Origin: Absidia repens
Lineage: Eukaryota; Mucoromycota; Mucoromycetes; Mucorales; Cunninghamellaceae
DNA: 64,000 nt
Reading direction: 5' to 3'
Assembly (NCBI GenBank): GCA_002105175.1
Contig: MCGE01000010.1
Coordinates: forward strand, 744,001 to 808,000
The notes beneath the pieces were generated by a model, which saw only the letters and a program-made list of their open reading frames with translations, ran no database searches and was not told the DNA's origin. A program made the position numbers and the translations under genes. This document shows, piece by piece, positions 9,970-23,081 of the stretch (position 1 is the stretch's first letter; each line of letters begins with the position of its first letter).

Positions 9970-12146
9970 CTATTGGGGTCCATGGACCTTTTCAATCAAA
10001 ACAACAACCACAGAAGGATCAGCCAAAGTAGACACATCACCAAGTTGGTCATGTTCACCATTTACAATTTTTCGTAAAATACGGCGCATGATCTTTCCAG
10101 ATCGAGTTTTGGGATGATCTTGAACAACGTAAATACGTTTGGGAGAAGCAAAGGGACCAATAATCTTGCGCACTTGCAAAGTCAATTCCTTTTCCAATCC
10201 GTCGTTTGTGTCGATATGAGGCTTCAAAGAGACAAACGCATGGATACATTGGCCAGTCAAGTCATCGTGACCACCAATGACAGCAGCTTCAGCGACAGCT
10301 TCGTGATGAACAAGAGCAGATTCGATTTCAGCAGTTGACAAACGGTGACCGGATACGTTGATTACATCTATTTCCAAAAAATCAAATGTGAGTCAGTTAT
10401 ATACGTTACTCAAACGTATCACTTCCTCCCCCCCCCTCTCTCTCGCTTTTTTTTTTTTTACCATCAACACGACCACGGATCCAAATATAACCATCTTTAT
10501 CCAGAGCGGCACCATCACCAGTGAAGTAATATCCAGGGTAAGGCTTCAAGTAAGTTTCCAAAAAGCGATGATGGTTGTTGTAAACAGTACGAGCCATTGA
10601 GGGCCAAGGTTGAGAAATGGCAAGAACACCGGTTTCATCTACTTGATTCAATTCCTTGCCGGTAGTAGGGTCGAGAATGACGGGCTTGATACCAAAGAAG
10701 GGCAAAGTGGCAGATCCAGGCTTGGTAGGAGTAGCACCAGGAAGAGGACTAACGATGATGGATCCAGTTTCCGTTTGCCAGTAAGTATCAACAACAGCAC
10801 ATTGACCCTTGCCCACCTTTTCATTGTACCAATCCCAGGCGTCGGACCCGATAGGTTCACCAACAGAACCAAGCACACGTAAGCTAGATAAATCATAACC
10901 TTCTAACCATTGATCACCTAAGCGACGCAACGCACGGATAGCAGTGGGGGCAGTATAGAATTGAGTAATCTTGTGTTTTTGAATCAGATCCCAGAAGCGC
11001 GATGGGTTGGGATAGGTGGGGGTGGATTCAAACACGACAGTGGTTGCACCATTGAGTAAAGGACCGTAAGTAAGGTAAGTATGACCAGTAATCCATCCAA
11101 CATCAGCCATACAGGCGTATACATCGTTTTCGTGGTAATCAAAGATATACTTGAGGGTCATCATAGCACCGAGCATGTAGCCACCAGTAGAGTGTTGAAT
11201 GCCTTTAGGTGATCCAGTGGAGCCAGAGGTGTATAACAAAAACAACGGATCTTCAGAGTTCATAGGTTCAGGGGGGCAGAAGGCACGGACCTTTGCAGTT
11301 TCTTCGTGCCACCAAACATCACGATCTTCGACCCAAGGGACAGGAGAGCCAGTACGTTGATAAACCACAACATGTTCAACATGGGTTTGGTGATCCCGTA
11401 AAGCATCGTCGACAATGCGCTTGGTAGCAATGTTCTTTCCACCACGACGGCCTTCATCCGAAGTCAAGATAATACGGGCAGAGGAGTCCACCACACGATC
11501 ACGGAGAGATTCAGCAGAGAAACCAGCAAACACAACTGAATGCACAGCACCCACACGAGCACACGCCAACAAGGCAACCAGTGTTTCAGGAATCATAGGC
11601 ATGTACACCACAATGTTGTCCCCCTTACGCACACCTAAATTCTTCAAGACATTGGCCATACGACTGACATCTCTTAAAAGTTCACCATAGGTAATCTTGC
11701 GGACATTGTCAGGTTCATCACCTTCATGGATAATAGCGACCTTGTTTGGGTTCTTCAAGGCATGTCGATCCACAGCGTTGTAACAAGCGTTGATTTCACC
11801 TTCCAAAAACCAAGCAACATCACCTTCTTCTAATGAGCCATGGCGAACAGTTTGGAATGGCTTTGACCAGGTCAGCAATTCACGAGCACGCTAGAATACA
11901 TAAAATAAAAAACAATAATAAAAGATGTCAAATTCATTGAGTAAATTCCTCTACAAGGTATGAATGGTCCTGTTTTCGCTTCAATTCACTTACATCACCG
12001 AAGAACTTGTCAGGATCTTCCACACTTTCTTTCCACATCTGTCGGTACGTATCGAGAGAACTAACATGAGGAGTGGGGCATGATGATGACAGGAGTCGCT
12101 CAGGTACTGGATGAGTGTGAATTTCTTCTTGAGTGGCAAGGGTCAT
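9970..12146 (-). CDS. ACS: Acetyl-CoA synthetase (AMP-forming)
   Basis: Exons (minus): 11994-12146, 10462-11890 and 9970-10367; 659 residues, the normal length. It converts acetate, ATP and CoA to acetyl-CoA through acetyl-AMP, in cytosol and nucleus, for growth on acetate and for histone acetylation. Visible motifs: [11 protein letters not shown] (~269-279, ATP loop), DTYWQTETG with the acyl-pocket tryptophan, [28 protein letters not shown] hinge region, and TRSGKIMRR, whose lysine (~617) is the catalytic residue inactivated by acetylation in this family. The N-terminus [26 protein letters not shown] matches the usual ACS start, so the ATG at 12144-12146 is well placed. Intron 2 begins GT followed by an A run. 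The flanking gaps are non-coding, so there is no obvious partner gene. Confidence 0.96.
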
Positions 12147-13794
12147 TGTAAACAAGCTGAAAAAAAAAAATGAAGAGTGGGGAAAGTTTGGGAAGGGACG
12201 GGAGGAAAAAGTGAAGAAAAGAAAAAAAAGAAAAAAAATTGTTGGGGTGTAGGAAAAAGAAATGGAGTAAATAAATTTTCTGCCCATCATACCTATTTGA
12301 TATAGCGATTGGACAACTTTTGCGGACAAATCATTCAATTGGGGTGTTGGGAGGTTGGACCTTGAAAACGATATTTTATTGGCTGATCATTCTATGACTA
12401 CAATGCAAACTTTCATGAAAACTTTAAAACAGATCATCCCTTCTACTATAATTCGGTAAAGCACATAAGGAAAAAATTTATCATATGCCTTTCTAATCAT
12501 ACATTCTTTACTGTATACCGTTCTGTTTCTATCAAACCAGGAACCTCATTCGACGAATTATACTGCTGATTTACTAGCTTGACCCAATTCGCGGAGATTT
12601 AAACCTGTAGTCTTAAATGTACACCGAACCCATAAACTGCAGGGAAGCCGAGGGAGCTTTACTGTTACTGGCAGGACCCTCATTGAAGTTCCTGAAATTT
12701 GATTCGTAAGAATGCATCATATTTTTTTTAAAAAATATTGACATCTTGACAGTATTCATTTCTATCACAAGGTTAAGTGTATATCAATTGTCATATTACA
12801 TGGAGGCTATCCTAAAATAACTGGTATACGTATGGTTACCCCAGATTTAGTTTAATTTTAAGACCCATCAGATTATCAGTTCAGCATTACTTTTCCATCA
12901 TATGTGTCAAAGACAATCAGTCGAATAAACCATTAGCCGCGTATGACTGGTTTACGATTACATAAACTACATCCAAAAAAGCATAACATATCTATAATAT
13001 ACACTGGATAAAAACACATACGCACTATGCTATATATATAAGTATAAAAAGGATCAAGATCATATTTCCCTAAACGAGAATATAGCGTACAAAAATTCAA
13101 AACAGCTACGTGTATCGATGCATGAATGGTGGCTTTATTTGAAAGCAAGATAAAATAAAAAGATATGGGGTGTAAAATGCTAGGGATAGTATATACTAAT
13201 CATTCACAGTAGCCTGAATACATTTTTATCTACTCCAATACAGACAATAATACAAGTTTTATAAATTCTATATTTATTTGTTAGCAGATATTCATTGCAT
13301 AGATCGGTTTTCATTATAATTGAGACAAATAAAGACGGTAATGACAATAGGAGAAACAAAAAAAAAGACTAATCTAGTTCCAAATTTTCTCATTGACGCT
13401 AAGACGTACTATAATATATATATATATATGTATAAATTAGTAATTAATGATCAGTATTCCAATTTGGTCATTCAGACATTCGTCGCACTTACAATAAAAA
13501 TTGATAGGCACGGCAATAATCAATAAGATCGTCGTAAGCTGTATAGCGAAAGCATGAAACAAATAAAGAATTTATGTTAGTCAAGTTGCATGCTTGTGTA
13601 ATTGTATTTAAGTCTTACCACCGTAATGGAAAGTCAATTCACGATTCAGGAAAATTTTCAGTATTTGACCGAACTTCATTGAAGATACATGAAAGATATA
13701 AAGTGAGAGAGAGAGACAAAGAGAAGAGACACACAAAAAAAAAAAAGTGGGGATTTAAAATGGAGAATCAAAAAAAAATTTATTTGTGCACAGT
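12147..13794. other. Intergenic gap between ACS and the Hook gene
   Basis: This is the ACS promoter side and the Hook gene 3' side. It is AT-rich with A/T runs and a short (AT)n at about 13411-13428. I see no coding exon and no copy of the dispersed repeat. Confidence 0.5.
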
Positions 13795-16700
13795 TCAGCA
13801 AAGCTTTTGACGTAAATGACTATCTAATATCTTGCGTTGTCTACCAAGCCATGACGAGGGTGTGGAGCGGATGGATAGATTGGACATTTCACGGTGATTT
13901 CTACGAGCCAAGTCATACCATGCGGATATAATCAACTGTTGTTCCCGTCGTGATTGAAGTCGGACATCATGGATTTGTTTCTAAAAAACGAGAGGGGTGA
14001 GTGAGATTATGTTAAATGAATAAAGTGGATCTTTGATTTCAATTACCTTCAGTAAATCTTGTTCTTCTTCTTTTGAGCGTGGAGTTCTTGATAACAGAGT
14101 GGAAGGTTCTTCAGATTGTCTGCCAAGAGCAAATCGAGCTGTCATTTCTTGTAGTAGTTGCCCGTATAACTTGATCATCTACATAATAAAGTCAATCAAT
14201 TCATTTGTCGAAACGCTTTTTCTTTAAAAAAAAAAAAAATTGTATACTTACATCCCGTACTTTACGAGTCTTTCCTTGAATTTCATTGATTTCTTCATGA
14301 AGATGGAGAACATTTATTTGAAGACTTGCGTTTTGTTCTTTGATCACTTCCAAATCAGCACTATTGTATCACACATAGGGAAAAAACCCCCCCCCATTGG
14401 TAAGCAAAGCATTTTTCGATATTTTCTTTTCAACATGATACCCAGTTGCTTTCATCGTAAACTTACTCGGACATTCCAGGTTGATCTTCGTTATCGGAGG
14501 GTTGGTTGTTGATTCCATTGAGATAATTTGCTTCCACAAGCATCCTGTTGATATCGTGAAGTTGCATTTTGGTGATGTCTTCAAGGCGGTTAAGTCGTTC
14601 TTGCACACGTCCATGCTCCTTTTCGTACTGCTGAAAAGTAATGGGATCTTTCGCCACAGAGCTTGTTCCTTGTGTCACTGTTGCTTCAAGCTGCACCGCC
14701 TGAGTCTTGAGATAGGTTGATTCTTTTTCCAGATCAAGAATGCGTGACCTAAAAGCCATGATGGTTTGGGTTTGGTTCAGTAGCGAGTCAGGAATTCCAT
14801 TGCGGATTTGAGCCAATTCTTGGCGAAGTTGATCACGTTCAGAGAGAATTACTTCATGTTGCTAGAAAAAACAAAAAATAATAATATGGAAGCAAAATAA
14901 GCAACACAAGTCATTTTTTAAGTATTTTTTTTTTATTTTACCTTTTCCAATGATTCTTTCGCGTCTTTTAGTTCTTGTATATCAGCTGAATCAGTATTGG
15001 CATCCGAGTCTGACGGTCGAGTGTTTTCCATTTCCTTGATCTGTCGCTTTAGCCGTCCAATGGTCAAACGTCTAAAGAAGATAGAAATGAGATCAATATC
15101 ATTCGTGAATGATTAATACTTCCATTTTTCAATAACAACTTACAATTCAGTAACATTTGTTTTTTTCATATTTTCTTCCATGTTGTTTTGAATATCCAGG
15201 TCCATGGATTCACCAGTATGTCGCCCGAGAGTGTCGTTCAGGTCATCATCATCACCAATGTCCACACTACCTTGATGACTAACCACTTTGTCGAGCGTTG
15301 TTCCAGTACCGACCAGTTCCAATTCCTTGATATGATCTTCCAACATTTGCACCTGTTCAGCATTGCGGTCTCGTTCAGTTTCCAAGTAAGTACACTGTTG
15401 GGCTAATGAAGCAACTTGGGCATCCAGTCTGTTCTTTTCCTTGAGAATTTCCAAATTACTTGATTCCAATTGTTGTACTTGTTCCTTGTAAGAGTCCATG
15501 AGTGTTTTGAAAGCCAGTACTTTGCGGTATTCGTCTTCTACTTGGTGACTTCTTTCCAGTAGACTTGTGTTTTGTTCTTCCAGAGCCTTGATATGTCGTC
15601 GTAGGTCGGTGCTTTCTTCTGCCTTTCGTTTATATTTTTCCAGTGAGATTTCCATCTTTTGTAAGCGCTCCATGGTTTGTTGATATTCTTCCAATTGATC
15701 GCGCAATATGTTGGCATCGTCAGCTTTGATAGTAAGGTCGTCGATTTTTCGTTTGAGGTCGTGGATAGATTGTACATGTTGTTCGAGAATTTGCTCCATT
15801 TCATGACGTTTATCTTCGCTTTTAGCCAGATCTTGCTTGATATGATCGAGTTCCGCGCGCATAACAAGATCGGTTTTCCCAGTATCGTTCGCTTGCGCAA
15901 TTGCCGTATCCATATCTCGTAATCGGTGTTGAAGATCCGCCTTTTCATCCAATATATCTTCCTAAAAGTGATCCATAAATATATAAAATAAATGTTGGCA
16001 TTTCATAAATATTTCTATTTTAGGAAGAGTGAAGACATTTGACTTACAAATCGTTCACGAAGATCATCATAGTCCGTCAGGAGTTGTGTATGTGCTGCTT
16101 CAAATTGTTTCTTTTCTGCCAAAAGTTTCTCCAGTTCCAGCTGACCTTTGAGAGGCAAATCACTATATTAAAAAGCGGAATGTTGTCAGAATACATTATC
16201 CTTCATGGTTACGTTTGTTCTTAACTAGTTACCTATCAGTATAAAAGCTTCTTGTTGTCGTTGTTGCCGATGTACCGGATATTTGCGAAGATCGTGGATT
16301 GATATCATCAACATTGAAGTGATTCATTACCTAGATATTAATTCAAAAAGAGTAAAAAGTGAGTTGGTATAATGTCAATCACAAATAATGATAATGATTA
16401 TGATAATATACCGACCTCTTCAATGGACACCATAAGAGCATGTTGGCTTTTTTGAGACAAGCTTTGAATCATTTCAATATATCTATGGTTGTTGTCGGAT
16501 TGGACGGCAATAGCAATCACCATTTGGCACACTAATAACAGTTGATGGAGATCGGCGTTCTTGGCAATAGCATTCAGATCCACAGTTGGTAAAAGTTCAG
16601 GGTCCTGCCCCAATACTTCTTCAAAATAACGTGTGATGAGTTTGTAAACGATTTTTTGATTGTTGAGACGATGCACCCAAGTGAGTTGTGTATCTGCTTG

Positions 16701-17040
16701 ACTTGGTATCTGCTTGAACCACTTGCTATCTCTATTCATAAAATAATGTTCAGATGACTATTTATTTCCAAATATATTGACCAGGGTTCATTTGCTCAAA
16801 GTCAGGCACAGTTACTTACACGTCGGTGAGGATATCTGACAAAACAACACCATCCGCTAATTCAACCACAGTATCAATAGGATGAGATTTGCATTCAAAA
16901 GTGTTGAACTATTTTGAAAAGAGAAGGGGAGCGAGTGAGTATTTTTATTTTTATTTTATTTTTGTTAATAAACCTTCATCAAGACTTACCCATTCGACAA
17001 AGGCATCTTCCATTGCAGCTTCCATGCGAGAAAAGGTCAT
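13795..17040 (-). CDS. hok1: Hook-family dynein adaptor protein
   Basis: Eleven exons (minus): 16990-17040, 16820-16908, 16416-16731, 16233-16330, 16048-16162, 15144-15961, 14942-15071, 14467-14861, 14252-14360, 14047-14178 and 13795-13980; 812 residues, in frame. The N-terminal Hook domain (about 1-165) includes ADGVVLSDILTDV, WVHRLNNQKIVYKLITRYFEEVLGQ and SIEEVM. Then comes a coiled coil of about 500 residues (heptads, K/E/Q/L-rich) and the conserved C-terminal tail with SAWYDLARRNHRE. In fungi, Hook proteins join early endosomes to dynein-dynactin (HookA, Hok1) and also link kinesin-3 cargo. Odd: intron 3 needs the donor GTCGGT, because the nearby GTATAT would break the frame. It lies 280 bp downstream of the degenerate kinesin gene on the same strand. 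Confidence 0.92.
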
Positions 17041-17319
17041 ATCGGTAGGTAATAGGATAGTATGAATAATAGTAGGAAAATATATAAAGATAAAAAGGAG
17101 AGGGGGGAATATATGTATGATCAAATAGGAATAAAACTAATAAAAAGGAAAAGTAAAAGATAATAAACATAAAAAGAGGGAGAAATACAAAAAAAGAATA
17201 AAAAATGGCGGTGTTCCAATTCAAAAAATACATTTCATCAACACCCACTTTAAAGACATGATTCTAAATTAATCAAGAAAGCATTGTTTTTATTGGGGGA
17301 GGAGGTTTCAATCAAATAA

Positions 17320-20300
17320 CTAACTACTTTCAAAATATTTGGCAGCGTAACCACCAAGTACAGGGCTCATTCCACCTTCATCAATTAGAGTTCCTGTTTT
17401 GTTGGGTCGCAGTTTCCGTCGCTTTCTTGTCGCTGATTTCTGTATTAATGATTGTGACTCTTGTGTTGATGATTGTCGTTCTTTTGCTGCTGGCCGTAAT
17501 TCCTGTGCCGTAAATTGTGCTACTTGCATTTCTGGTTTGTCGTTAGCTTTTGGTAACGGAAGCGCCCGCATACCTGGTATTTGTGTTGGTTTTTCTGGCG
17601 ATTGTTGGGTGATTCTGAATTTTCCTGTTTGTGATGATAATGTTGCTGGTATGGGGGTCGGCGTGATTCTAACATCCTGCAAAAATAATACATGCAATTA
17701 GTATCGTGTCATTTTTTGGGGGACGGGGCTTAGGTCTTCCATTACCTTTTCGCGGTGTGTTCGATTATCTTGTGGTGGAGTATAATGGTGTGTTTTTGAG
17801 TTGTGATGATCATTCGTCAGCCATTGTCGCCCATTATTGAAACCGCCTATCATAACGAGATCGTCGTCGCTACTACTGTCTGTTGATACAACATGCTTGA
17901 TCAAGTCCGTTGTTTGTGAGCTACATTCTGCTGTCGAATCGAATACCTCCTGATCGTTGCCAGAATTTTTCTCTTTGGATGCCACAGTCTTCGTTTTGGG
18001 TGAGTTTTGTATATTCATCGAAGCAGGCTTTTCAGAGCCCGTTACCGGTAGGATTGGGGATATCGGCGGTGATTGTGATATTGATTGAGACTGTGGTGAG
18101 CTTATTGCCTTCAATGGCTGCCTAGCTGACTTTGATTCCGACGTCTTTTTTGGTGGGAATTTCGATGGTGTAGTGATTGCTGTTTCTGCTGGTGCTACTG
18201 TTTCTGCTGGTGCTGCTGTTTCTTCTGGCGCTGCTGGTGCTGCTGGTGCCGCTGGTGCTGTTGGTGCTGGTTCCTCAATATGTAAAGGGAGAATCAGTTG
18301 TGGCTGCGTCTGCCCCAATGATGAGTGCATTGTAATTGGTGATTGTTGTGATGGATTTTGCTGGTAATGATGCGAATTTTGCTGAAGGCGATATTGCTCT
18401 TTGGGTTGTGAATTATTTCGCCCTTTTGAGGTATGTTCGAAGTCACTGTGCAAATTCGTCATCCATATCCCGTCCAATCCAGCCTGTTTCAATCTTTGCT
18501 GAAAACCCAGTCGCAGTTCATTGAATTCTGATTCGTGTGTTCTTTCCATTTCACGCATCTGCATTTCCATTTTAATTTGGTCGGACCGATTCTTTTTCGT
18601 GAGTTCGTCGCTTTTACGAGATAGATCATCGATAGTTTTGGACTGTTGTTGGAACCTTTTATCCATGTCGTTAAGTTGAGTCGCATAGACAGCTTCGGTT
18701 GATACCCACTTTTTGTGTTGTTCTTCCAGCGTAACTCTGTTCACATCGTTGTCGCTTTCTAGGTCCTTCATCTTAATTTCAAGCGCATTGATCTGATTTT
18801 CCAAAGTCTCAATGTATAATACATCGTCTTCATGGCGTTTGTAGAGCTTCTTATTCAATAGCTATCAAGTAAGAATCAAAATGGCGTGTGAGTAATGGAT
18901 GGCTCTTGGGTGGCTACATATTCATATCAGTAATTACCTTTTCATGTGTTGTCTGGTATTCCATATCATTCAGTGCGAATCGATAGGACTGGGATGATAT
19001 GGTTGCCTCCACTGTAAAACATGGCACACGTGAGTTGAATATTTTCACCTTTAGTTTCTTTGAGCACCACATTTTTTATTATTATAGCCCTTACCTAATA
19101 ATATTCGAAGTTCATTTATTTGCTGATTCATATCGGCTATTTGTATTTCAGATGTTGCCCGTTGGCGGTTCATAACTGCTCGAGCAATATTTTTTGTGAG
19201 AACGAGCTAAATTCAAGAAACATATTGTTAATATCATTTGTAACTCGTTGTCAAAAAACCTATTTTTCAATAAATAACCTACTCTGCCAGTAAGAGTGTC
19301 GTGGGAAGCAACTTGATCTTTCAATTGGACGATTTCTTGTTGAAGGTCTGCGTTCGTTGTCTTGTAATTTTCTACCATCTCTTTGTTCTTGTCCAACTCC
19401 TCCGTTAATTCGTGGTTGCGTGACTACATTAAAATATTTGATTAATAAAGTGAGTGGTTGTCCTTTGTTTTAAGCTTACATGTGTCAGTAATGTGCGGTT
19501 TGACCGGCTTTTGTTAACAATGCATTTGATGTTCCGTAGATCAGATATGCATTGTACTAAACTTAGATCAGCATGATATATTCCATATTCCTAGATATTA
19601 TTAAACCATAATAATTAGTAACAGCTTTTCAATAGGCTGCGAAGTTGTAATTACTTACGGCAAAATTGGCAAAGACTATGGTTTGATAGCATCCACTAAA
19701 ATATTGAGATAGCATGTGTGTCATTGAGTGTTTGCTCTCAAATCTTCCACAAAAGTCTGAGGCGGTGTATGATCCGATGAAATTTTCTAATGGTAAATAA
19801 TAATATTAAGTACATACATTAGAATATCATTGAAACTCATGGCCTTCCATTTTCCCCAACATACCGAATTCAGCATAGCTACTGGTACAATGTCCTTGAC
19901 TGATAAGTGATGATAGAGATGGTATGTTCATCCAGGAGAAATCAGATTGGCGATTATTGGTGTCGGTAAGCTTGCAGATAAGTAAAGTTGGGTATTCTCG
20001 TGGCATAGTCTTGATCGAATCCAAAGTATTGCTGATCATACTCAGGTCCAATGGTTGAAGAAGGTCGTCGATCTCCATCTGAATTGCTGCAGAGTCTAGG
20101 CAATAAAAAGCAATATGGCATTTAGTTCAAATCTTCGTTTATCAATGTCTTTCATTGCTTACTTTCGATTTGTTCCATGTTGTGATAACTGTAGCAAAGC
20201 TTGTCCGTAAAACCAAAAAATCTAAGGGAAAAAACATTTTGTATAAATCCATCTGATCACGCTTAGCCATGCGTAGTGTTATTGGTTTTTTAACCTACCC

Positions 20301-21015
20301 GTATTCAACCTTGATTTTTTGAGTCGTAGTGCTATCCTTTCGTATAGTCTGGTATGTAATCAAGTGTTTCAGTCGATCCAGTACCGTATCAGTGATGTCG
20401 AAACATGCTTGGTCATACCTTAATCCATAAAAGTATATACGTTAGCAAATGATCCTTTGTAAACACGTGGGTTTGTTCTATTGTCTTCATTACCCGGCAT
20501 TGATGGATACACCAGCACTGTTGTAGCCTATGCGCCGAACCCAGTAACACAATAAAAAAAAAGCGATCAGTAGTCATATTAGTTGGCAGATCCACATATT
20601 TTTATACTTTACCTTGTGTAAAGTCATAAACCAATTTTTCCAACTGTTCGGTATAAGGGAATCGATCCTGCGCACTAAACTGGGAATCAGTGCACCGAAG
20701 ACGGATAAAACTAAGAGGGAAAGGAAATCGATGGTCAATTCAAACATCCGCAAAAGCAAAAGGTGCGTTTTCGTTTTTTCGTTTCGTTGTAAATACCTTT
20801 TTTTTGTAGCTTTTTTAATAGAGGGAGGTAGAGTGACGTGAGTATACAGTTATTTCGTCAATGGATTGTACCTACTTACCACCAAGATCTTGGATAAGCA
20901 GATGCGGTGTAGACTCTTCTTCAGTCTTGACGACTACTATTCGGTGAGATGGATCATCAAGACGTTTGTTTGCTGAACGAACACTTGCAAACACATGTAA
21001 AGGTGTAATAAGCAT
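17320..21015 (-). CDS. Degenerate kinesin-like protein (motor fold without P-loop), coiled coil
   Basis: Fourteen exons (minus): 20880-21015, 20797-20809, 20613-20710, 20494-20527, 20299-20418, 20163-20221, 19865-20095, 19659-19786, 19480-19590, 19283-19423, 19095-19206, 18938-19011, 17746-18861 and 17320-17676; 909 residues in frame. Residues ~1-310 follow the kinesin motor order: LHVFASVRSANKR (strand 1), KKSFIRLR, LVYDFTQGYNSAGVSINAG where kinesins have the GQTGSGKT loop, LLICKLTD where they have LVDLAGSE, and ESKHSMTHMLSQYFSG plus LSLVQCISDLRNIK, which match the motor's C-terminal helices. The P-loop lysine and the switch II aspartate-glycine are absent, so ATP hydrolysis is not expected. 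Residues ~310-560 form a coiled coil. The rest is disordered with A/P-rich and S/Q-rich parts and ends near a basic patch (RKRRKLRPNK). The kinesin relation is read from the pattern; its job is unknown. The 13-nt exon 2 is the weakest part of the model. Confidence 0.8.
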
Positions 21016-21040
21016 GAATTGAAGTAAATACACACACACG

Positions 21041-21071
<31 letters not shown>

Positions 21072-21419
21072 AGTTGGAGATAAAAAAAGAGTTGAAAAAA
21101 ACAACCGTCGGAAGTCTTCATTAACAAGGTTTAAGCACCGACATTTTTTCTGTTTGAATGATATCTGCTTTGGATAGGGATGATGGTGTGAAAATACATT
21201 TTTGTGTTATATATATATAATATATTGTTCCAGGGATGGAAATGGATTATTTGGAGCAATAGAAATTTAGCATACATATGATGCTGTCCAGCAGGAACGT
21301 AAGGTAAGCCTTAATTGTTGCCATTTTTTATTAATATATTCGATTGCACAATGGCAAAATTAAAAGATCTACAGGGCGCCAAATGTGCGCAAGTAGCCAA
21401 CTAGCCATAAATAATCATG

Positions 21420-22480
21420 AAAATAAATGCAAAATATTCTATAACGGCGACCATATGCACTTGTGCGACCTACATTGATTTATATTGCTGGCCGACCAGG
21501 GATATAGCATCTTCTGCCGGTATGAGAAGAGGGGGAGGAGGGGAGAAAATCGTCATAGCGAATGAATTAAAGAGAGCAAGTGCTTATGGTTGGGCTCTCA
21601 TAAAACGGCTACAATAGCATTGTTGGTTACAATGCGACGGGTCAGAGGATGGTTAATAAAAACGGCATATCTTATTGAAGCGTATTGATAGGTACTAAAA
21701 CGAAAGACGATGCGTCCTTTGTAACAAGTATGCCCAATAATAAGTTAAAGGAAGGATCTGTTGGAGCAAGGACTACGGTGACTGACAACACTCATCTAAA
21801 GGAACAATTGAAAAAGGGAGTCAACATAGTGTACGATATAGTACAAGCAATGAGAAAGACTAAAACCAAATATTTTATTGAAATATAAAAGTAGATCTAA
21901 AAGAGTGACGAGAGTAAAAAAGGGATCTACCGCGTAAGATATGAGTGAGAGACTAATGGGACATATTCTATTGACGGAGAAAAGTTTTATTTAGATACAG
22001 ATACAGACTATGAATTAAGTAATACTAAACTAAGTTAATGGAGGCTTTAAACAGCCAACTAATGGTGGTTCTAAATCCTGGATCCAAAATGAAAGGGTTT
22101 CCCCATGCATCTTGTAATCCCTAAGCTGAAACCGCTTCTAAACTAGTCCTGACACTAATCCAAGTTCAACATAATTCCATTGAAGTTGAATGGTGAAGAA
22201 AAAAAAAAAAAAAAAAAAAAAAAAGAGGGGGGGGGAAAGAAAGAGAGAGCAAAAAATAAAAATTCACGTGTACGGGATTTGAAATGTTTACTGTGGTCAC
22301 CATGATGGCCCTTTTTTTATCTTCTTCCTTACAACAATCAACTCCATGTAGTATCAACGAGATGGAAGCCCTCTTCTCATGGCAATAGGTTCTATCATTC
22401 AACATTGACATTATGACTGTTCTCTTTACTTGGCGACTTTTCAGTCAAGATTGAGCAATCCCGGTCTAGTTTAGTTTAAC
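21420..22480 (-). repeat. Dispersed repeat family, copy B
   Basis: Minus-oriented copy. The core complement lies at 22095-22112. The B-box-like GGGATTTGAA lies near 22274-22283. The outer part near 22400-22480 matches copy D at about 44650-44735. An A24-type run is inserted between core and B-box-like site. Confidence 0.7.
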
Positions 22481-22988
22481 CCTATCACTCCCTTTGATGA
22501 TGGTGGTCTCATAGTTGTATTATTATTGTGTTACGTCATTATAATAAAAATATAGATGCAAAAACAAATTATTATGGACTTTAAGAATAGTAAGAGTATT
22601 TCAATATCTTGCCAATGACGATTACCCTAAAATGGATTATTTTTCTGCTAGTTGCTTTCTGTATTGCTTTTGTGACAATATGGATTGACGGGAATTGGAG
22701 TGTGGCGAAGCACCAATACCTGATGTAATTATAATTGGTCATTGTATTTGCGATCCACGACGCTATACTTTGCATCTACTCGGAGACAACTATTAGTATT
22801 ACAGTAGTTACATATATGATTTTTAGTTCAGTTTTATATTTTATTTTTACATTATGTATACATATATATATATCCTTTTTATTGTATATGATACGAACAT
22901 ATCGATGTTTCATCTTCCTTGTTTTGATTTATATAAATATATTGGTTTTTGTAAATCGGCGCCTCGCATATCGTCCCTGAATATCGTA

Positions 22989-23081
22989 ATGAGTGAAAAA
23001 CTCGACCACTGCGAAATATGTTTAACCTCAGCGGTGCCTACAAAACAGCCAGAAACGGTAAAGTGTAGTTCATGCGAGTAG
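22989..23081 (+). pseudogene. Truncated zinc-knuckle (PHD/RING-like) ORF, 30 residues
   Basis: The ORF reads MSEKLDHCEICLTSA...VKCSSCE and then stops. Two CxxC pairs separated by 14 residues look like the first half of a PHD or RING-type treble clef, where the second half (further Cys/His) would normally follow. After the stop comes AT-rich DNA and a long A run. It may be a gene fragment, the first exon of an unrecognised gene, or chance. I see no splice partner downstream. Confidence 0.3.
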
